In this document: one piece after another, positions 1 through 6,676 of the stretch
Position numbering within the stretch: position 1 is the stretch's first letter
Layout: each line of letters begins with the position of its first letter
NCBI GenBank assembly: GCA_937907415.1
Contig: CALCHY010000311.1
Coordinates: forward strand, 1 to 64,000
Direction: 5' to 3'
Source of the DNA: an uncultured Trueperaceae bacterium
Lineage (GTDB): Bacteria > Deinococcota > Deinococci > Deinococcales > Trueperaceae
Length of the DNA stretch: 64,000 nt
Notes under the pieces: model-generated
The model's input: only the letters and a program-made list of their open reading frames with translations
Databases searched by the model: none
Told to the model about the DNA's origin: nothing
Translations under genes and position numbers: made by a program

Positions 1-194
1 CTGCTGTCAGGGCACTAGTAGGGGCGCGTGATGACGCCGCCGAACTAAGAGCGGCGCTGAAGCAGCTGCTCACCAACCCGTACCCCTTGACCTTCACCGG
101 GGACCCGCTCTCCCACCGTGAGGGCCGGGCGCGACATGAGGCGGCTATGCGTGCGGCGCGTGCCGCTCTTGCCGCAACTGAGGAGGAATCATGA
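1..194 (+). CDS. Partial unknown protein, open at left edge
   Basis: The reading frame is open from base 3 and ends at the TGA at 192-194, so only the last 63 residues are visible. They contain a DAAELRAAL motif and end in an alanine/arginine-rich helix (ARAALAATEEES). The next gene carries the same DAAELRAAL motif and a very similar ARAALAAAE tail, so the two look like tandem paralogues. The stop overlaps the next start as ATGA. Function unknown. Confidence 0.6.
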   Translation, partial: AVRALVGARDDAAELRAALKQLLTNPYPLTFTGDPLSHREGRARHEAAMRAARAALAATEEES

Positions 195-418
195 GCGGTT
201 ACGACCGAAAATCGCTAGCGAGAGCGCTCACCGACCTTGACGCCGCCGAACTCAGAGCGGCGCTGTGGGAACTGCTCGTCGCGGTGGAGGGGTACGACGA
301 CCACCTTCTTGGCCTGATGGACATTGTGGACTCCCGCTATGCCAGGTGCATTAAGCGTGCCGAAGCCGCCATTGACCATGCCCGCGCCGCTCTCGCCGCA
401 GCCGAGGGGCAGCCGTGA
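191..418 (+). CDS. Small helical protein, paralogue of upstream gene
   Basis: 75 residues, predicted mostly helical. It has DAAELRAAL near residues 17-25 and a C-terminal ARAALAAAE helix, both shared with the partial gene upstream, which suggests tandem duplication. The ATG at 191 is preceded by GAGGAGGAATC, a strong ribosome binding site, and overlaps the upstream stop by 4 bases. First of a long chain of small genes linked by ATGA/GTGA overlaps, typical of phage accessory regions. No known domain recognised. Confidence 0.7.
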   Translation: MSGYDRKSLARALTDLDAAELRAALWELLVAVEGYDDHLLGLMDIVDSRYARCIKRAEAAIDHARAALAAAEGQP

Positions 419-924
419 GCGGCGAGCCGAAAACCCTCACGCAAATGACCCCGCGCGAAGCATGGGAAACCGCCTGGGAGCAAGCCATCGACACAGCCCG
501 CGTCGTGATGGAGGAAGAGACCGTCGCCAAGCAGCTTGAGGCCATGCGGAACCTGAGCCGCCAGTTCATCGACCAGGAACCGGAGGGCGTGCCTGTCGTG
601 GCGCGTGACGAGGCGGCAGAACTGAGGGCAGAGAACGAGTGTCTACGACAGGATAGACAGCCTGACTACCTCTACAACCCCACCGACTGGGAGTACACCG
701 TACCGTGGTGCGATCGCCACCTATTCGACGCCGAGATCGGGGACGCCGACGGCGCGGTGCGCTACCGCACCGCCTACGATGGGCCGGACGTATTCGCCGC
801 TGACGTCCCCATAGAGTTCGATGACGCCGGTTGTCCTGTGCGCTCCGAGATTCAGTGGTTCGACTCGCAAGAGGCCGCTGAAGAAGCCTTGCTCCGCGTC
901 GCCGCGCCCGAGGAACAGCCGTGA
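415..924 (+). CDS. Unknown acidic protein
   Basis: 169 residues, GTG start overlapping the previous stop (GTGA). The N-terminal 80 residues look helical and include a DEAAELRAENECLRQ stretch resembling a short coiled coil and echoing the AAELRA motif of the two genes before it. The C-terminal half is acidic with aromatic residues (YNPTDWEYTV, IQWFDS). No signal peptide, membrane segment or recognisable family. Part of the translationally coupled small-gene chain. Confidence 0.7.
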   Translation: MSGEPKTLTQMTPREAWETAWEQAIDTARVVMEEETVAKQLEAMRNLSRQFIDQEPEGVPVVARDEAAELRAENECLRQDRQPDYLYNPTDWEYTVPWCDRHLFDAEIGDADGAVRYRTAYDGPDVFAADVPIEFDDAGCPVRSEIQWFDSQEAAEEALLRVAAPEEQP

Positions 925-1295
925 GCCACCCCCTACCAGTCCCGAACGACACCCCGCCAAGCGAATACCACCATCACGTGTCAGTGCTCCTAGATTCCGC
1001 CTTCGACAGGGTGGAAGGCATCAGCGACCTGATAACCAAGAAACACATACTCGCCGAGTACCGGCACTTCGCAGCCACGAACCCGGCAGCCGCCGAGTTC
1101 TACCTCGCCATATTCGCGCAAGCGACAGCCACGCGCATGACGGCGGTCTTGCCGATAATCGCGCGCCACGTTCAACGGTCCGAGAAGCGCAACCATGAAG
1201 GCTTCACGGTCGTCATGGTGCCCCTCGACGTGCTGGTGGAAGGCGTGCGCTTCTGGGTGCTGAACGACGATGAGTCGGAGGCGATGCGGGCATGA
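921..1295 (+). CDS. Unknown small protein
   Basis: 124 residues from a GTG that overlaps the upstream stop by 4 bases. A HHHVS run follows a short N-terminal tail; the middle is helical and the end acidic (LNDDESEAM). No motif of a known enzyme is visible. Position inside the coupled chain and normal codon structure support a real gene; function unknown. Confidence 0.65.
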   Translation: MSHPLPVPNDTPPSEYHHHVSVLLDSAFDRVEGISDLITKKHILAEYRHFAATNPAAAEFYLAIFAQATATRMTAVLPIIARHVQRSEKRNHEGFTVVMVPLDVLVEGVRFWVLNDDESEAMRA

Positions 1296-1663
1296 GCGAC
1301 ACCCCACAGGGTGGAGTGATCCACTACGACGGCGGGTACTCGATGGCCCACGGCCTCGGCTGTTGGGCCGTCGTTCTCGCGGACGGGCGCAACGCGACCC
1401 TGCTATTGGCCAGGGGGAACGTGCCGGCAAGCCAAGCTCAGGACGCCGAACGCGAGGCGTTGGTGCAGGCGCTTAGCGCCGCCGAGGCGCTTGGGATCAC
1501 CCATGTCTACGGCGACTGGATAGACGGCGACGTGCCGATACCGCCAGGCATCACGGTGGAGCACATCCCTAGCCGCCGCAACAAGGCGGATGACTACACC
1601 AAGGACTATCCAAACTGGTTCGAGCATGAGCGAACCAAGCGCGGCGTGAAGGAGGAGCCATGA
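1292..1663 (+). CDS. RNase H-like protein
   Basis: 123 residues. The order of motifs fits the RNase H fold: IHYDGG with Asp13, a GCWAVVL strand, AEREAL with Glu53 at the start of a helix, VYGDW with Asp75, and HIPSRRNKADD where the fourth acidic site (Asp100/Asp101) follows the usual N-x-x-A-D pattern. Known family members cut the RNA strand of RNA-DNA hybrids, for example removing primers or R-loops. The protein is at the short end for the family (about 150). Whether it is active is inference; the four acidic positions are all present. ATG start, 4-base overlap on both sides. Confidence 0.7.
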   Translation: MSDTPQGGVIHYDGGYSMAHGLGCWAVVLADGRNATLLLARGNVPASQAQDAEREALVQALSAAEALGITHVYGDWIDGDVPIPPGITVEHIPSRRNKADDYTKDYPNWFEHERTKRGVKEEP

Positions 1664-1947
1664 ACCAAGGATGGGTGTGCCCACGTTGTCAGAAGGTCAA
1701 CGCCCCTACGCAGCCCAGCTGTGACTGCCGCGCCACCGCAGTCGGATCTGTGTACGGCTGGCAAACTCCATCTACTACCCAATACAAAGACGGCAGGTTG
1801 CAACTTGAGAACGATAGGTTGCGAGCCGCTTTGAAGGAGATCGTGGGAGCCAGGGATTGGTGCGGCACCGAGCACGACACCGACATCTACTGGCGCTTCT
1901 CTGAGATGGCCAGGGAGGCGCTGGAAGGCGCTGGGGGCGAGCGATGA
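1660..1947 (+). CDS. Zinc-ribbon/coiled-coil small protein
   Basis: 95 residues. It opens with CPRCQKVNAPTQPSCDC, a pattern of paired cysteines (CxxC, then CxC) likely to bind zinc, followed by a leucine-rich helix around residues 48-62 (LENDRLRAALKEI). This combination is common in small phage proteins whose role is unknown; a nucleic-acid or protein adaptor role is only a guess. ATG overlaps the upstream TGA. Confidence 0.65.
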   Translation: MNQGWVCPRCQKVNAPTQPSCDCRATAVGSVYGWQTPSTTQYKDGRLQLENDRLRAALKEIVGARDWCGTEHDTDIYWRFSEMAREALEGAGGER

Positions 1948-2129
1948 CCGTCTCAATATGGGGGTTGCTGTCGGCCGTGGCCCTGGCTGGGTTGATGGCT
2001 TTCGCTATGTGGGTCTTTGAGAACGGTGAGGGGGAGTATTGGAGAGGGTATTGGGATGGATACAGCGATGGCAAGGTGGATGAAGCTGAGAGTTCTTGGC
2101 AGGCAAGGCAAAGGGAGAAACGAGAATGA
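1944..2129 (+). CDS. Small single-pass membrane protein
   Basis: 61 residues. Residues about 5-25 form a hydrophobic segment (WGLLSAVALAGLMAFAMWV) followed by an acidic, tyrosine/glycine-rich stretch (EYWRGYWDGYSDG) and a charged tail. Topology probably N-out/C-in or the reverse; it cannot be set by eye. Role unknown. Start ATG overlaps the upstream stop; the ATGA at 2126 couples it to the next gene. Confidence 0.65.
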   Translation: MTVSIWGLLSAVALAGLMAFAMWVFENGEGEYWRGYWDGYSDGKVDEAESSWQARQREKRE

Positions 2130-2404
2130 GCATCAGGAACTTTGAAGTAGCGGTCACTTCGTACTACGAAGTCGAGATCGACACCAGCAAGTTCACGAAG
2201 CAGGTGATGGACGACTTTGAAGAGGTGATGTACGAGATGGGCGAGATCGAGGGGCACGCGGAGCACATCGCCGCCATGCTGCACCGCAGAGGCGAGGGTA
2301 CCTCCGACGGCGTGGAGCTCGAAGGCTACGGCGACCTCGCGGAGGTCGGCGGCCGCGCCGAGCACATCGACGAAGAATCTAGCGCGCGAGAGAAGCGCCC
2401 ATGA
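2126..2404 (+). CDS. Unknown small acidic protein
   Basis: 92 residues, start chosen at ATG 2126 because it overlaps the previous TGA as ATGA; an in-frame ATG 30 bases upstream would overlap far more. N-terminal beta-rich half (FEVAVTSYYEVEI), then an acidic helix (DDFEEVMYEMGEIEG) with several histidines. No family recognised. Confidence 0.65.
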   Translation: MSIRNFEVAVTSYYEVEIDTSKFTKQVMDDFEEVMYEMGEIEGHAEHIAAMLHRRGEGTSDGVELEGYGDLAEVGGRAEHIDEESSAREKRP

Positions 2405-2655
2405 GCGGCGATAAGCGCGACGAGCGCATCACCACCATCGGCGGGCTACTGGACGCCATCGCAGCGTACCGGGAAGTGTGGAGAGAGAACTTCCCGGACG
2501 TGACCGACGAGGAGTTCCGCGACATGGGCCTAGACATCTGCATCGACCTAGGCCAGGACGACGGGCGCTGCCTCCCCCTGAACGACGTCATGATGCTGGA
2601 AGCCAACGAGGACGGCGACGCCTACATGCTGGTCGGCGATTGGCCGAGCCGGTGA
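2401..2655 (+). CDS. Unknown small acidic protein
   Basis: 84 residues, strongly acidic (many Asp/Glu, for example VTDEEFRDMG and CIDLGQDDGRC). ATG overlaps the upstream stop by 4 bases. Small acidic phage proteins often bind host enzymes or mimic DNA, but nothing here shows a particular target. Confidence 0.65.
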   Translation: MSGDKRDERITTIGGLLDAIAAYREVWRENFPDVTDEEFRDMGLDICIDLGQDDGRCLPLNDVMMLEANEDGDAYMLVGDWPSR

Positions 2656-2906
2656 GTAGGCGCACCATTAAGCGCGTAGGGTTCGATCAAGAAGCCCTAG
2701 TCGAGGCTTACAGATCCACACGCACCTCGTGGCGCGACACCCTCGCCCACGCCCTCGCCAACGCCGCCCTTAGCATCGCGACGCGCAAGTACCGTGGCAT
2801 GATCGCCGGAGCCATCGAGTACGGGCTGAGATCGGCCGCCCGTGATGCCAGTGAAGGACTTCCATCGCCGCCCGAGCTCCCCATTGCGCTGAGGACACGG
2901 CGATGA
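2652..2906 (+). CDS. Unknown small basic protein
   Basis: 84 residues from GTG 2652, which overlaps the previous TGA (GTGA); longer in-frame extensions run antiparallel to the previous gene and are unlikely. The protein is basic at its start (SRRTIKR) and helical and alanine-rich in the middle. No recognised motif. Confidence 0.6.
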   Translation: MSRRTIKRVGFDQEALVEAYRSTRTSWRDTLAHALANAALSIATRKYRGMIAGAIEYGLRSAARDASEGLPSPPELPIALRTRR

Positions 2907-3169
2907 GCGGCACGGCTATTCGCAAAGCGCCGCGCCGACGTTGCCTTCAGTGCTACGTCGAGTTCCAACCGGACACGCCATGGACGAAGATTTGTTCTGA
3001 TCGGTGCCGGGAAGCCCGTAACGAGGTGCGTCGTTATGGCTCCCACGATGGGGGAGCTGTGGTTGATTGGCCTGCCGTGCTGCGTAGCATGGGCAAGCAA
3101 GATCCGCACCTCGCACGCAAGATGGCTGACGCGGTGGCTGCGTACCGTGCGGCGAGGTCGGCACGGTGA
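2903..3169 (+). CDS. Small zinc-finger-like protein
   Basis: 88 residues. RRCLQCYVEF (CxxC) and KICSDRC (CxxxC) form a two-pair cysteine set at about residues 14-35, the pattern of a treble-clef-like zinc finger, followed by a basic segment (REARNEVRRYG). Such proteins commonly touch nucleic acid; the exact role is not known. ATG overlaps the upstream stop. Confidence 0.6.
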   Translation: MSGTAIRKAPRRRCLQCYVEFQPDTPWTKICSDRCREARNEVRRYGSHDGGAVVDWPAVLRSMGKQDPHLARKMADAVAAYRAARSAR

Positions 3170-3363
3170 CGAACACCGAGGTGCGGCTGTTGCGCCACCT
3201 AACCGCCTTGTACGGCGACCCACTGAGCGATGTTGATTTGTGGGGTTCGGAGAAGACTGCACTGGTGCGGCTCGGCGAGCGACGCCTTGCGCGACGCGTC
3301 GGGTACGGAACCTGGCGCGTGACGCTTGGCGGCTTGGTGCGTGCCAGGAAGTTGTCGCAGTAG
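3166..3363 (+). CDS. Small winged-helix-like protein
   Basis: 65 residues from GTG 3166 (GTGA overlap). The sequence reads as helix (VRLLRHLTALYG), helix (LWGSEKTALVRLGERRL) and a beta hairpin (RVGYGTWRVTLGG), a layout seen in small winged-helix DNA-binding domains. This is a by-eye fold guess; no family was recognised. Confidence 0.5.
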   Translation: MTNTEVRLLRHLTALYGDPLSDVDLWGSEKTALVRLGERRLARRVGYGTWRVTLGGLVRARKLSQ

Positions 3364-3367
3364 ATCG

Positions 3368-3577
3368 ATGGCGAAGCGTGGGTTCGCGGGTCGTCGCATC
3401 AAGGAGGACGGCGGGATCAGCTTCAAAGAGCTGGTACGTCGTGCGCGTCTTGACGACCAGGAGTACGAGTCGCTATACTATAGGGAGGAGGGTGACCATG
3501 AAACCGGAACGCCTGAACAGACAACAGATCGACAAGCTCGTGCTGGAACGCATCAAGGACGGAAGGATGAGGGTTGA
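3368..3577 (+). CDS. Unknown small protein overlapping a promoter
   Basis: 69 residues from ATG 3368, 4 bases after the upstream stop. N-terminal part basic (AKRGFAGRRIKED), then a helix (FKELVRRARLDDQEYESLYY). Its 3' end overlaps the next gene by 80 bases in another frame and contains the promoter at 3450-3479. The C-terminal residues are low complexity, so the true end or even the reality of the last third is uncertain. Confidence 0.45.
   Translation: MAKRGFAGRRIKEDGGISFKELVRRARLDDQEYESLYYREEGDHETGTPEQTTDRQARAGTHQGRKDEG
3450..3479 (+). promoter_or_regulatory. Sigma70-type promoter for the 3498 gene
   Basis: TTGACG (3450-3455), 18-base spacer, TATACT (3474-3479). The next bases hold GGGAGGAGGTGA, an excellent ribosome binding site just before ATG 3498. 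The promoter lies inside the preceding gene. Confidence 0.7.
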
Positions 3578-3866
3578 TAAGAAGGGCCGCATCCTCTCTC
3601 TGCAACGCGACGGCTCCGAGCGCCCCATCGGGCACGAGAGCAACAACCGGCGCAACATCGCCGTGAACTTCAGCTTCGGTGGGCAGGTCTACCGCGCCCA
3701 GGGTGGGCGGATCGCTTGGGCCATCCACCACGGCGAATGGCCGCCAGCTGACATGAGCGTGATGATGGTCAACGGCAAGAAAGGCGACTTCACGCGCAAG
3801 AACCTCGCGCTGGTGCCCAGCGGCACGGAGTCGGCGTTCAGGGGCAGGGCGGTGCGTGACGAGTGA
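3498..3866 (+). CDS. HNH-like protein with degenerate catalytic motif
   Basis: 122 residues. The layout matches phage HNH_3-type endonucleases: a beta-rich N-terminal half with RRNIAVNFSFGGQVYRAQGGRIAWAIHHGEWPP style sequence (shown here in parts: YRAQGGRIAW, AIHHGEWPP), then a betabeta-alpha segment. In active members this segment reads like VDHINGNxxDNRxxNL; here it is VMMVNGKKGDFTRKNLAL, so the key His is replaced by Met and the middle Asn by Phe/Thr. It may therefore be a DNA-binding remnant rather than a nuclease. Strong own promoter and ribosome binding site. Family assignment is inference from pattern. Confidence 0.6.
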   Translation: MKPERLNRQQIDKLVLERIKDGRMRVDKKGRILSLQRDGSERPIGHESNNRRNIAVNFSFGGQVYRAQGGRIAWAIHHGEWPPADMSVMMVNGKKGDFTRKNLALVPSGTESAFRGRAVRDE

Positions 3867-4135
3867 GCACGCCGCCCGTACTGCGCCTTCTACGACAGCA
3901 AGTAGCCCCCTTCTTCGTTGCGGAGGGGGCCATCCTTGGGGTCTACCAGATCACCGATGAGGGAGAGTTCCACCGCGTCATCAAGACGAAGCACGTGTCC
4001 GACGCGGCACAGGCGATCCTAGCGCTGCGCGACAGCCGCTCCTGGCTGCTGTACATGAAAGAGCACGACGGACGTACTACGATAATAGCCGTGTCAGAGG
4101 CCATGAAGGCAGCCCTCGATGGCGCCGTACACTGA
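3863..4135 (+). CDS. Unknown small protein
   Basis: 90 residues from GTG 3863 (GTGA overlap with the previous gene). Mixed alpha/beta: an N-terminal hydrophobic/basic stretch, beta strands (FFVAEGAILGVYQI) and a C-terminal strand-helix (TTIIAVSEAMKAAL). No recognised domain. Its end overlaps the next gene by 17 bases. Confidence 0.6.
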   Translation: MSTPPVLRLLRQQVAPFFVAEGAILGVYQITDEGEFHRVIKTKHVSDAAQAILALRDSRSWLLYMKEHDGRTTIIAVSEAMKAALDGAVH

Positions 4136-4616
4136 CGCCGAGGTCGTCGTTTACGCGTGGATACTACAGCATCCGCGCAGCACGATACGCGAGGCTGTCA
4201 CGGCTGGCGTTGGCAATCAAAGGTACGTCACCTTCGCGCTGGATAGGCTGACGAAGGCAGGCGCGACCGAACGCTACTTAGGCGCCGGTCGCGCCTTCCG
4301 TTACACCGCCACCTTGGGCACGGCACCCATCGAGGAGTACGAACGCGAGCACGCGGCGCGGCGCATCAGGGAACGGCTGCGAACGCATCGCGGGGCACGC
4401 ATCAGGCGCAGTCGGCCGGGTGACGAGAGCGACTTGGAGGCTTGGGAGTTGGAGATCTTGATTACGAACTACGAAGCGCTAACCCCCGGCTGCGGTTGGC
4501 TCCTGATCGAGGACCACGTGACCTTCAGCGCGCGCAGGGGGCGCGCCCCGCTGGTGACGATGGCTGACTACCCGCGCCTGTGCGCCAAGGCCGAAGAGAT
4601 TCGAGCCAATGTCTAA
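4119..4616 (+). CDS. Probable winged-helix DNA-binding protein
   Basis: 165 residues. The first 70 residues resemble a winged helix: helix (AEVVVYAWILQHP), turn, helix (TIREAVTAGVG), recognition-helix-like NQRYVTFALDRLTKAGATERY and a wing ending in AFRYTATL. A basic linker (RERLRTHRGARIRRSR) and a second alpha/beta part follow. A regulator role fits the fold but no target is visible. Overlaps both neighbours slightly. Confidence 0.5.
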   Translation: MAPYTDAEVVVYAWILQHPRSTIREAVTAGVGNQRYVTFALDRLTKAGATERYLGAGRAFRYTATLGTAPIEEYEREHAARRIRERLRTHRGARIRRSRPGDESDLEAWELEILITNYEALTPGCGWLLIEDHVTFSARRGRAPLVTMADYPRLCAKAEEIRANV

Positions 4617-4920
4617 GGCGCATCACAACCAACTCTATTACGACTGGTGGCGTCAGAAGTATTCGCGCTGCCTGTTCTGCGGCGCTCCTGGCGAGCAGTT
4701 CCACCATTTCCAGCTGGTCGGCGCGGCGGCGTATAGTGGCACGATGCCACGCAGGTACAGCACGTATAACGCGGCGCTGTTATGCCACGAGTGCCACACG
4801 GCGCTGCACGACTTCGGAGAGAAGTCGGTCATCAAGCGTGCGCTTGGCGGCGAGCGCCAGCTTTACCAGATCATGATGGGCCGCCACCACGAGTTCATGG
4901 ACTACCTGAGCGGCCTATAG
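4609..4920 (+). CDS. HNH-type zinc-binding nuclease-like protein
   Basis: 103 residues. CLFCGAPGEQFHHF (CxxC then HH) and LLCHECHTALHDFG (CxxCH...H) are separated by about 45 residues, the zinc-binding and catalytic layout of small HNH/treble-clef phage nucleases that process recombination or replication intermediates. The HH pair at about residues 32-33 and the late His are present. ATG overlaps the previous stop by 8 bases. Last gene before the replication promoter. Confidence 0.6.
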   Translation: MSKAHHNQLYYDWWRQKYSRCLFCGAPGEQFHHFQLVGAAAYSGTMPRRYSTYNAALLCHECHTALHDFGEKSVIKRALGGERQLYQIMMGRHHEFMDYLSGL

Positions 4921-4935
4921 CCACCCCAATCCGGG

Positions 4936-4965
4936 TTGACGCCGGTAAGCGAAGTTTGCTAGACT
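4936..4965 (+). promoter_or_regulatory. Promoter of the replication operon
   Basis: TTGACG (4936-4941), 18-base spacer, TAGACT (4960-4965), followed by AAGAAAGGGAGAG as ribosome binding site for ATG 4995. It shares the TTGACG box and spacing with the promoters at 3450 and 57930. Confidence 0.75.
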
Positions 4966-4994
4966 AGCCTTGTTCCAAGAAAGGGAGAGAGCAC

Positions 4995-6194
4995 ATGACC
5001 AACAAACCCGTTTCCCCCGCCCTGCTGAGCGGCTTCTTACAGGACGCTCAACGCGCCCAGGAGCAACTGAAGCAGGCGCAGTTCTCCACGCTTTCCTACG
5101 TGCGGGCCGCCAAGGGCAAGCGCGACGGCAAGATCGTGCAGTTCGTCGAGGTCGTCGATCCGAGCCAGCGCGACGAGAAGAACCAGCCGAAAGTCACCCG
5201 CGTGGACAGCCTGGATGTGGTGCTCCTGAACCACACCATGACCCGCTCCATGCGCTACGTGAACGCTGCCGGCAAGCTCGTCAGCGAGTGCTATTCGGTC
5301 GGCCCACGCAAGGGCGGCGTCGGCATCGGCACGCTGCACCAAGGCCCGATGGATTGCGTGACGTGCCAAGCGCGCTGGCCGGACGGCTGGCAGCGCGACA
5401 GCATCGAGTACGGCAGCGAGACGGTCGCCAGGAACACCGTGAAGTGCAACAGCCGCTACCAGGCCACGGCCATGCTGTCGCGGGAGCTGTGGGATGACCC
5501 CGAGCAGCCCAAGCTGGCGATGATTTTCCTGCCCATGACCAGCGTGTACGGCGTGACGATCAAGGACCCAGCCGACGCCCCCGAGCGCAGCCGCACGCTC
5601 CTGTCCTACCCCGGCCGCCAGGACCCGGAGGGGCACAAGGGTGTGCTCTTGGAGCTCCTGACGCGTCCGTGGGAGCTCGGCATCCAACTCGGTGGCGAGG
5701 CTTTCGCCAGCAGCGGCACGCCGGAGACGGCCATCTGGCTTCACGTCGAAGCCGCGATGCTCGGTGACAGCCCCCAGCCGGTGCTGGCCTTCGACATCGG
5801 CGACGAGTTGGACGTGGAGACGCTGACGGTGATCGACGGCTTCGCTAAGGCCAAGGGCCTTGAGATGGCCAAGGAGCAGATCGCCACCAGCCTACGCGAC
5901 GCCTACCCGTCCTTGTCGGAAGCCCGTCGCCCGGCGCTGGTGAGCGCGGCGGCGGATGGCCGCTTCGGTGACTTCGCTGACGGCGTGCGACTGGCTCTGC
6001 CGGTTCACGCCGAGGTCATGCCGGAGCCGACGGCAGCGCCGACGAGGGATGAGCCGCCCTTGGCGCAGGCCACTAGGGCGCCCTCGCCCGCTACCGGACC
6101 ATCCGCGCCCGTGCAGGCGGCCATCGAGTACGAAGACGATGAGTTCCCCCCGGAGGAAGACCTCCCTTTTGACCAAGCCCCCGGTCGCGGCTGA
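4995..6194 (+). CDS. Probable single-stranded DNA-binding-type replication protein
   Basis: 399 residues. The body is mixed alpha/beta with a cysteine set (SECYSVG, DCVTCQARW, KCNSRYQ at about residues 95-160) that could bind a metal. The C-terminus is proline-rich then highly acidic and ends with EEDLPFDQ, which closely resembles the acidic tip by which SSB-type proteins recruit partners. Directly upstream of HNH and primase-helicase genes under one promoter. The SSB-like role is inferred from the tail and context; no OB fold could be confirmed by eye. Confidence 0.5.
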   Translation: MTNKPVSPALLSGFLQDAQRAQEQLKQAQFSTLSYVRAAKGKRDGKIVQFVEVVDPSQRDEKNQPKVTRVDSLDVVLLNHTMTRSMRYVNAAGKLVSECYSVGPRKGGVGIGTLHQGPMDCVTCQARWPDGWQRDSIEYGSETVARNTVKCNSRYQATAMLSRELWDDPEQPKLAMIFLPMTSVYGVTIKDPADAPERSRTLLSYPGRQDPEGHKGVLLELLTRPWELGIQLGGEAFASSGTPETAIWLHVEAAMLGDSPQPVLAFDIGDELDVETLTVIDGFAKAKGLEMAKEQIATSLRDAYPSLSEARRPALVSAAADGRFGDFADGVRLALPVHAEVMPEPTAAPTRDEPPLAQATRAPSPATGPSAPVQAAIEYEDDEFPPEEDLPFDQAPGRG

Positions 6195-6676
6195 TGCCCG
6201 CGGCTGGGGGCGCAGCCCAAACGGGCCGGCCCAGGAGTTGCGACTGCGGTGAGTGCAAGAAGTGCAAGCGCGCCAACTACATGCGCGAATGGTACAGGAA
6301 GAAGTCGCCAGAGGAGCGCCGGGAGCACGTAGCCCGGCGCGATGCTGACCTAGTTCGTGCGCGGGATCGCGCTAGATACGAGAAGGACAAAGAGAAGCGC
6401 CTTGGGCTATTGGCTGCTCGGAAAAAGAAGCACCGCATGGCAACGAAGGCGCTGAACAACGCTGTCCAGAGTGGCCGCATAATCAGGCCGGATACGTGTT
6501 CAGAGTGCGGCGCAATCGGCGTGAAAATCACCGGCCACCACGAAGATTACGATAGACCTCTTGAGGTTGTTTGGCTGTGTTATTCGTGCCACGGCAGGCG
6601 GCATCGCAAGGCCGACCACGAGTTCGTTGGCTGGGGCGCTGAGGGGAGAAGTAAGTGGCAAGCAAGAGGATCGTAA
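6194..6676 (+). CDS. HNH endonuclease
   Basis: 160 residues. N-terminal CDCGECKKCKRANYMREWYRK zinc-like motif and long basic helix, then CSECG, GHHEDYDRPLEV and WLCYSCHGRRH. The HH-x-D-Y plus the two CxxC pairs are the ββα-metal core of phage HNH endonucleases; the N-terminal region is typical of freestanding homing-type members. Such enzymes nick DNA near their own locus and spread between phages. ATG overlaps the previous TGA by one base (TGATG). Insertion between an SSB-like gene and a primase fits homing behaviour. Confidence 0.75.
   Translation: MPAAGGAAQTGRPRSCDCGECKKCKRANYMREWYRKKSPEERREHVARRDADLVRARDRARYEKDKEKRLGLLAARKKKHRMATKALNNAVQSGRIIRPDTCSECGAIGVKITGHHEDYDRPLEVVWLCYSCHGRRHRKADHEFVGWGAEGRSKWQARGS

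Noticed and set aside
5037..5744. 235-codon minus-strand open frame opposite the SSB-like gene
   Set aside because: Shadow frame within a plus-strand operon with its own promoter; no coding signals.
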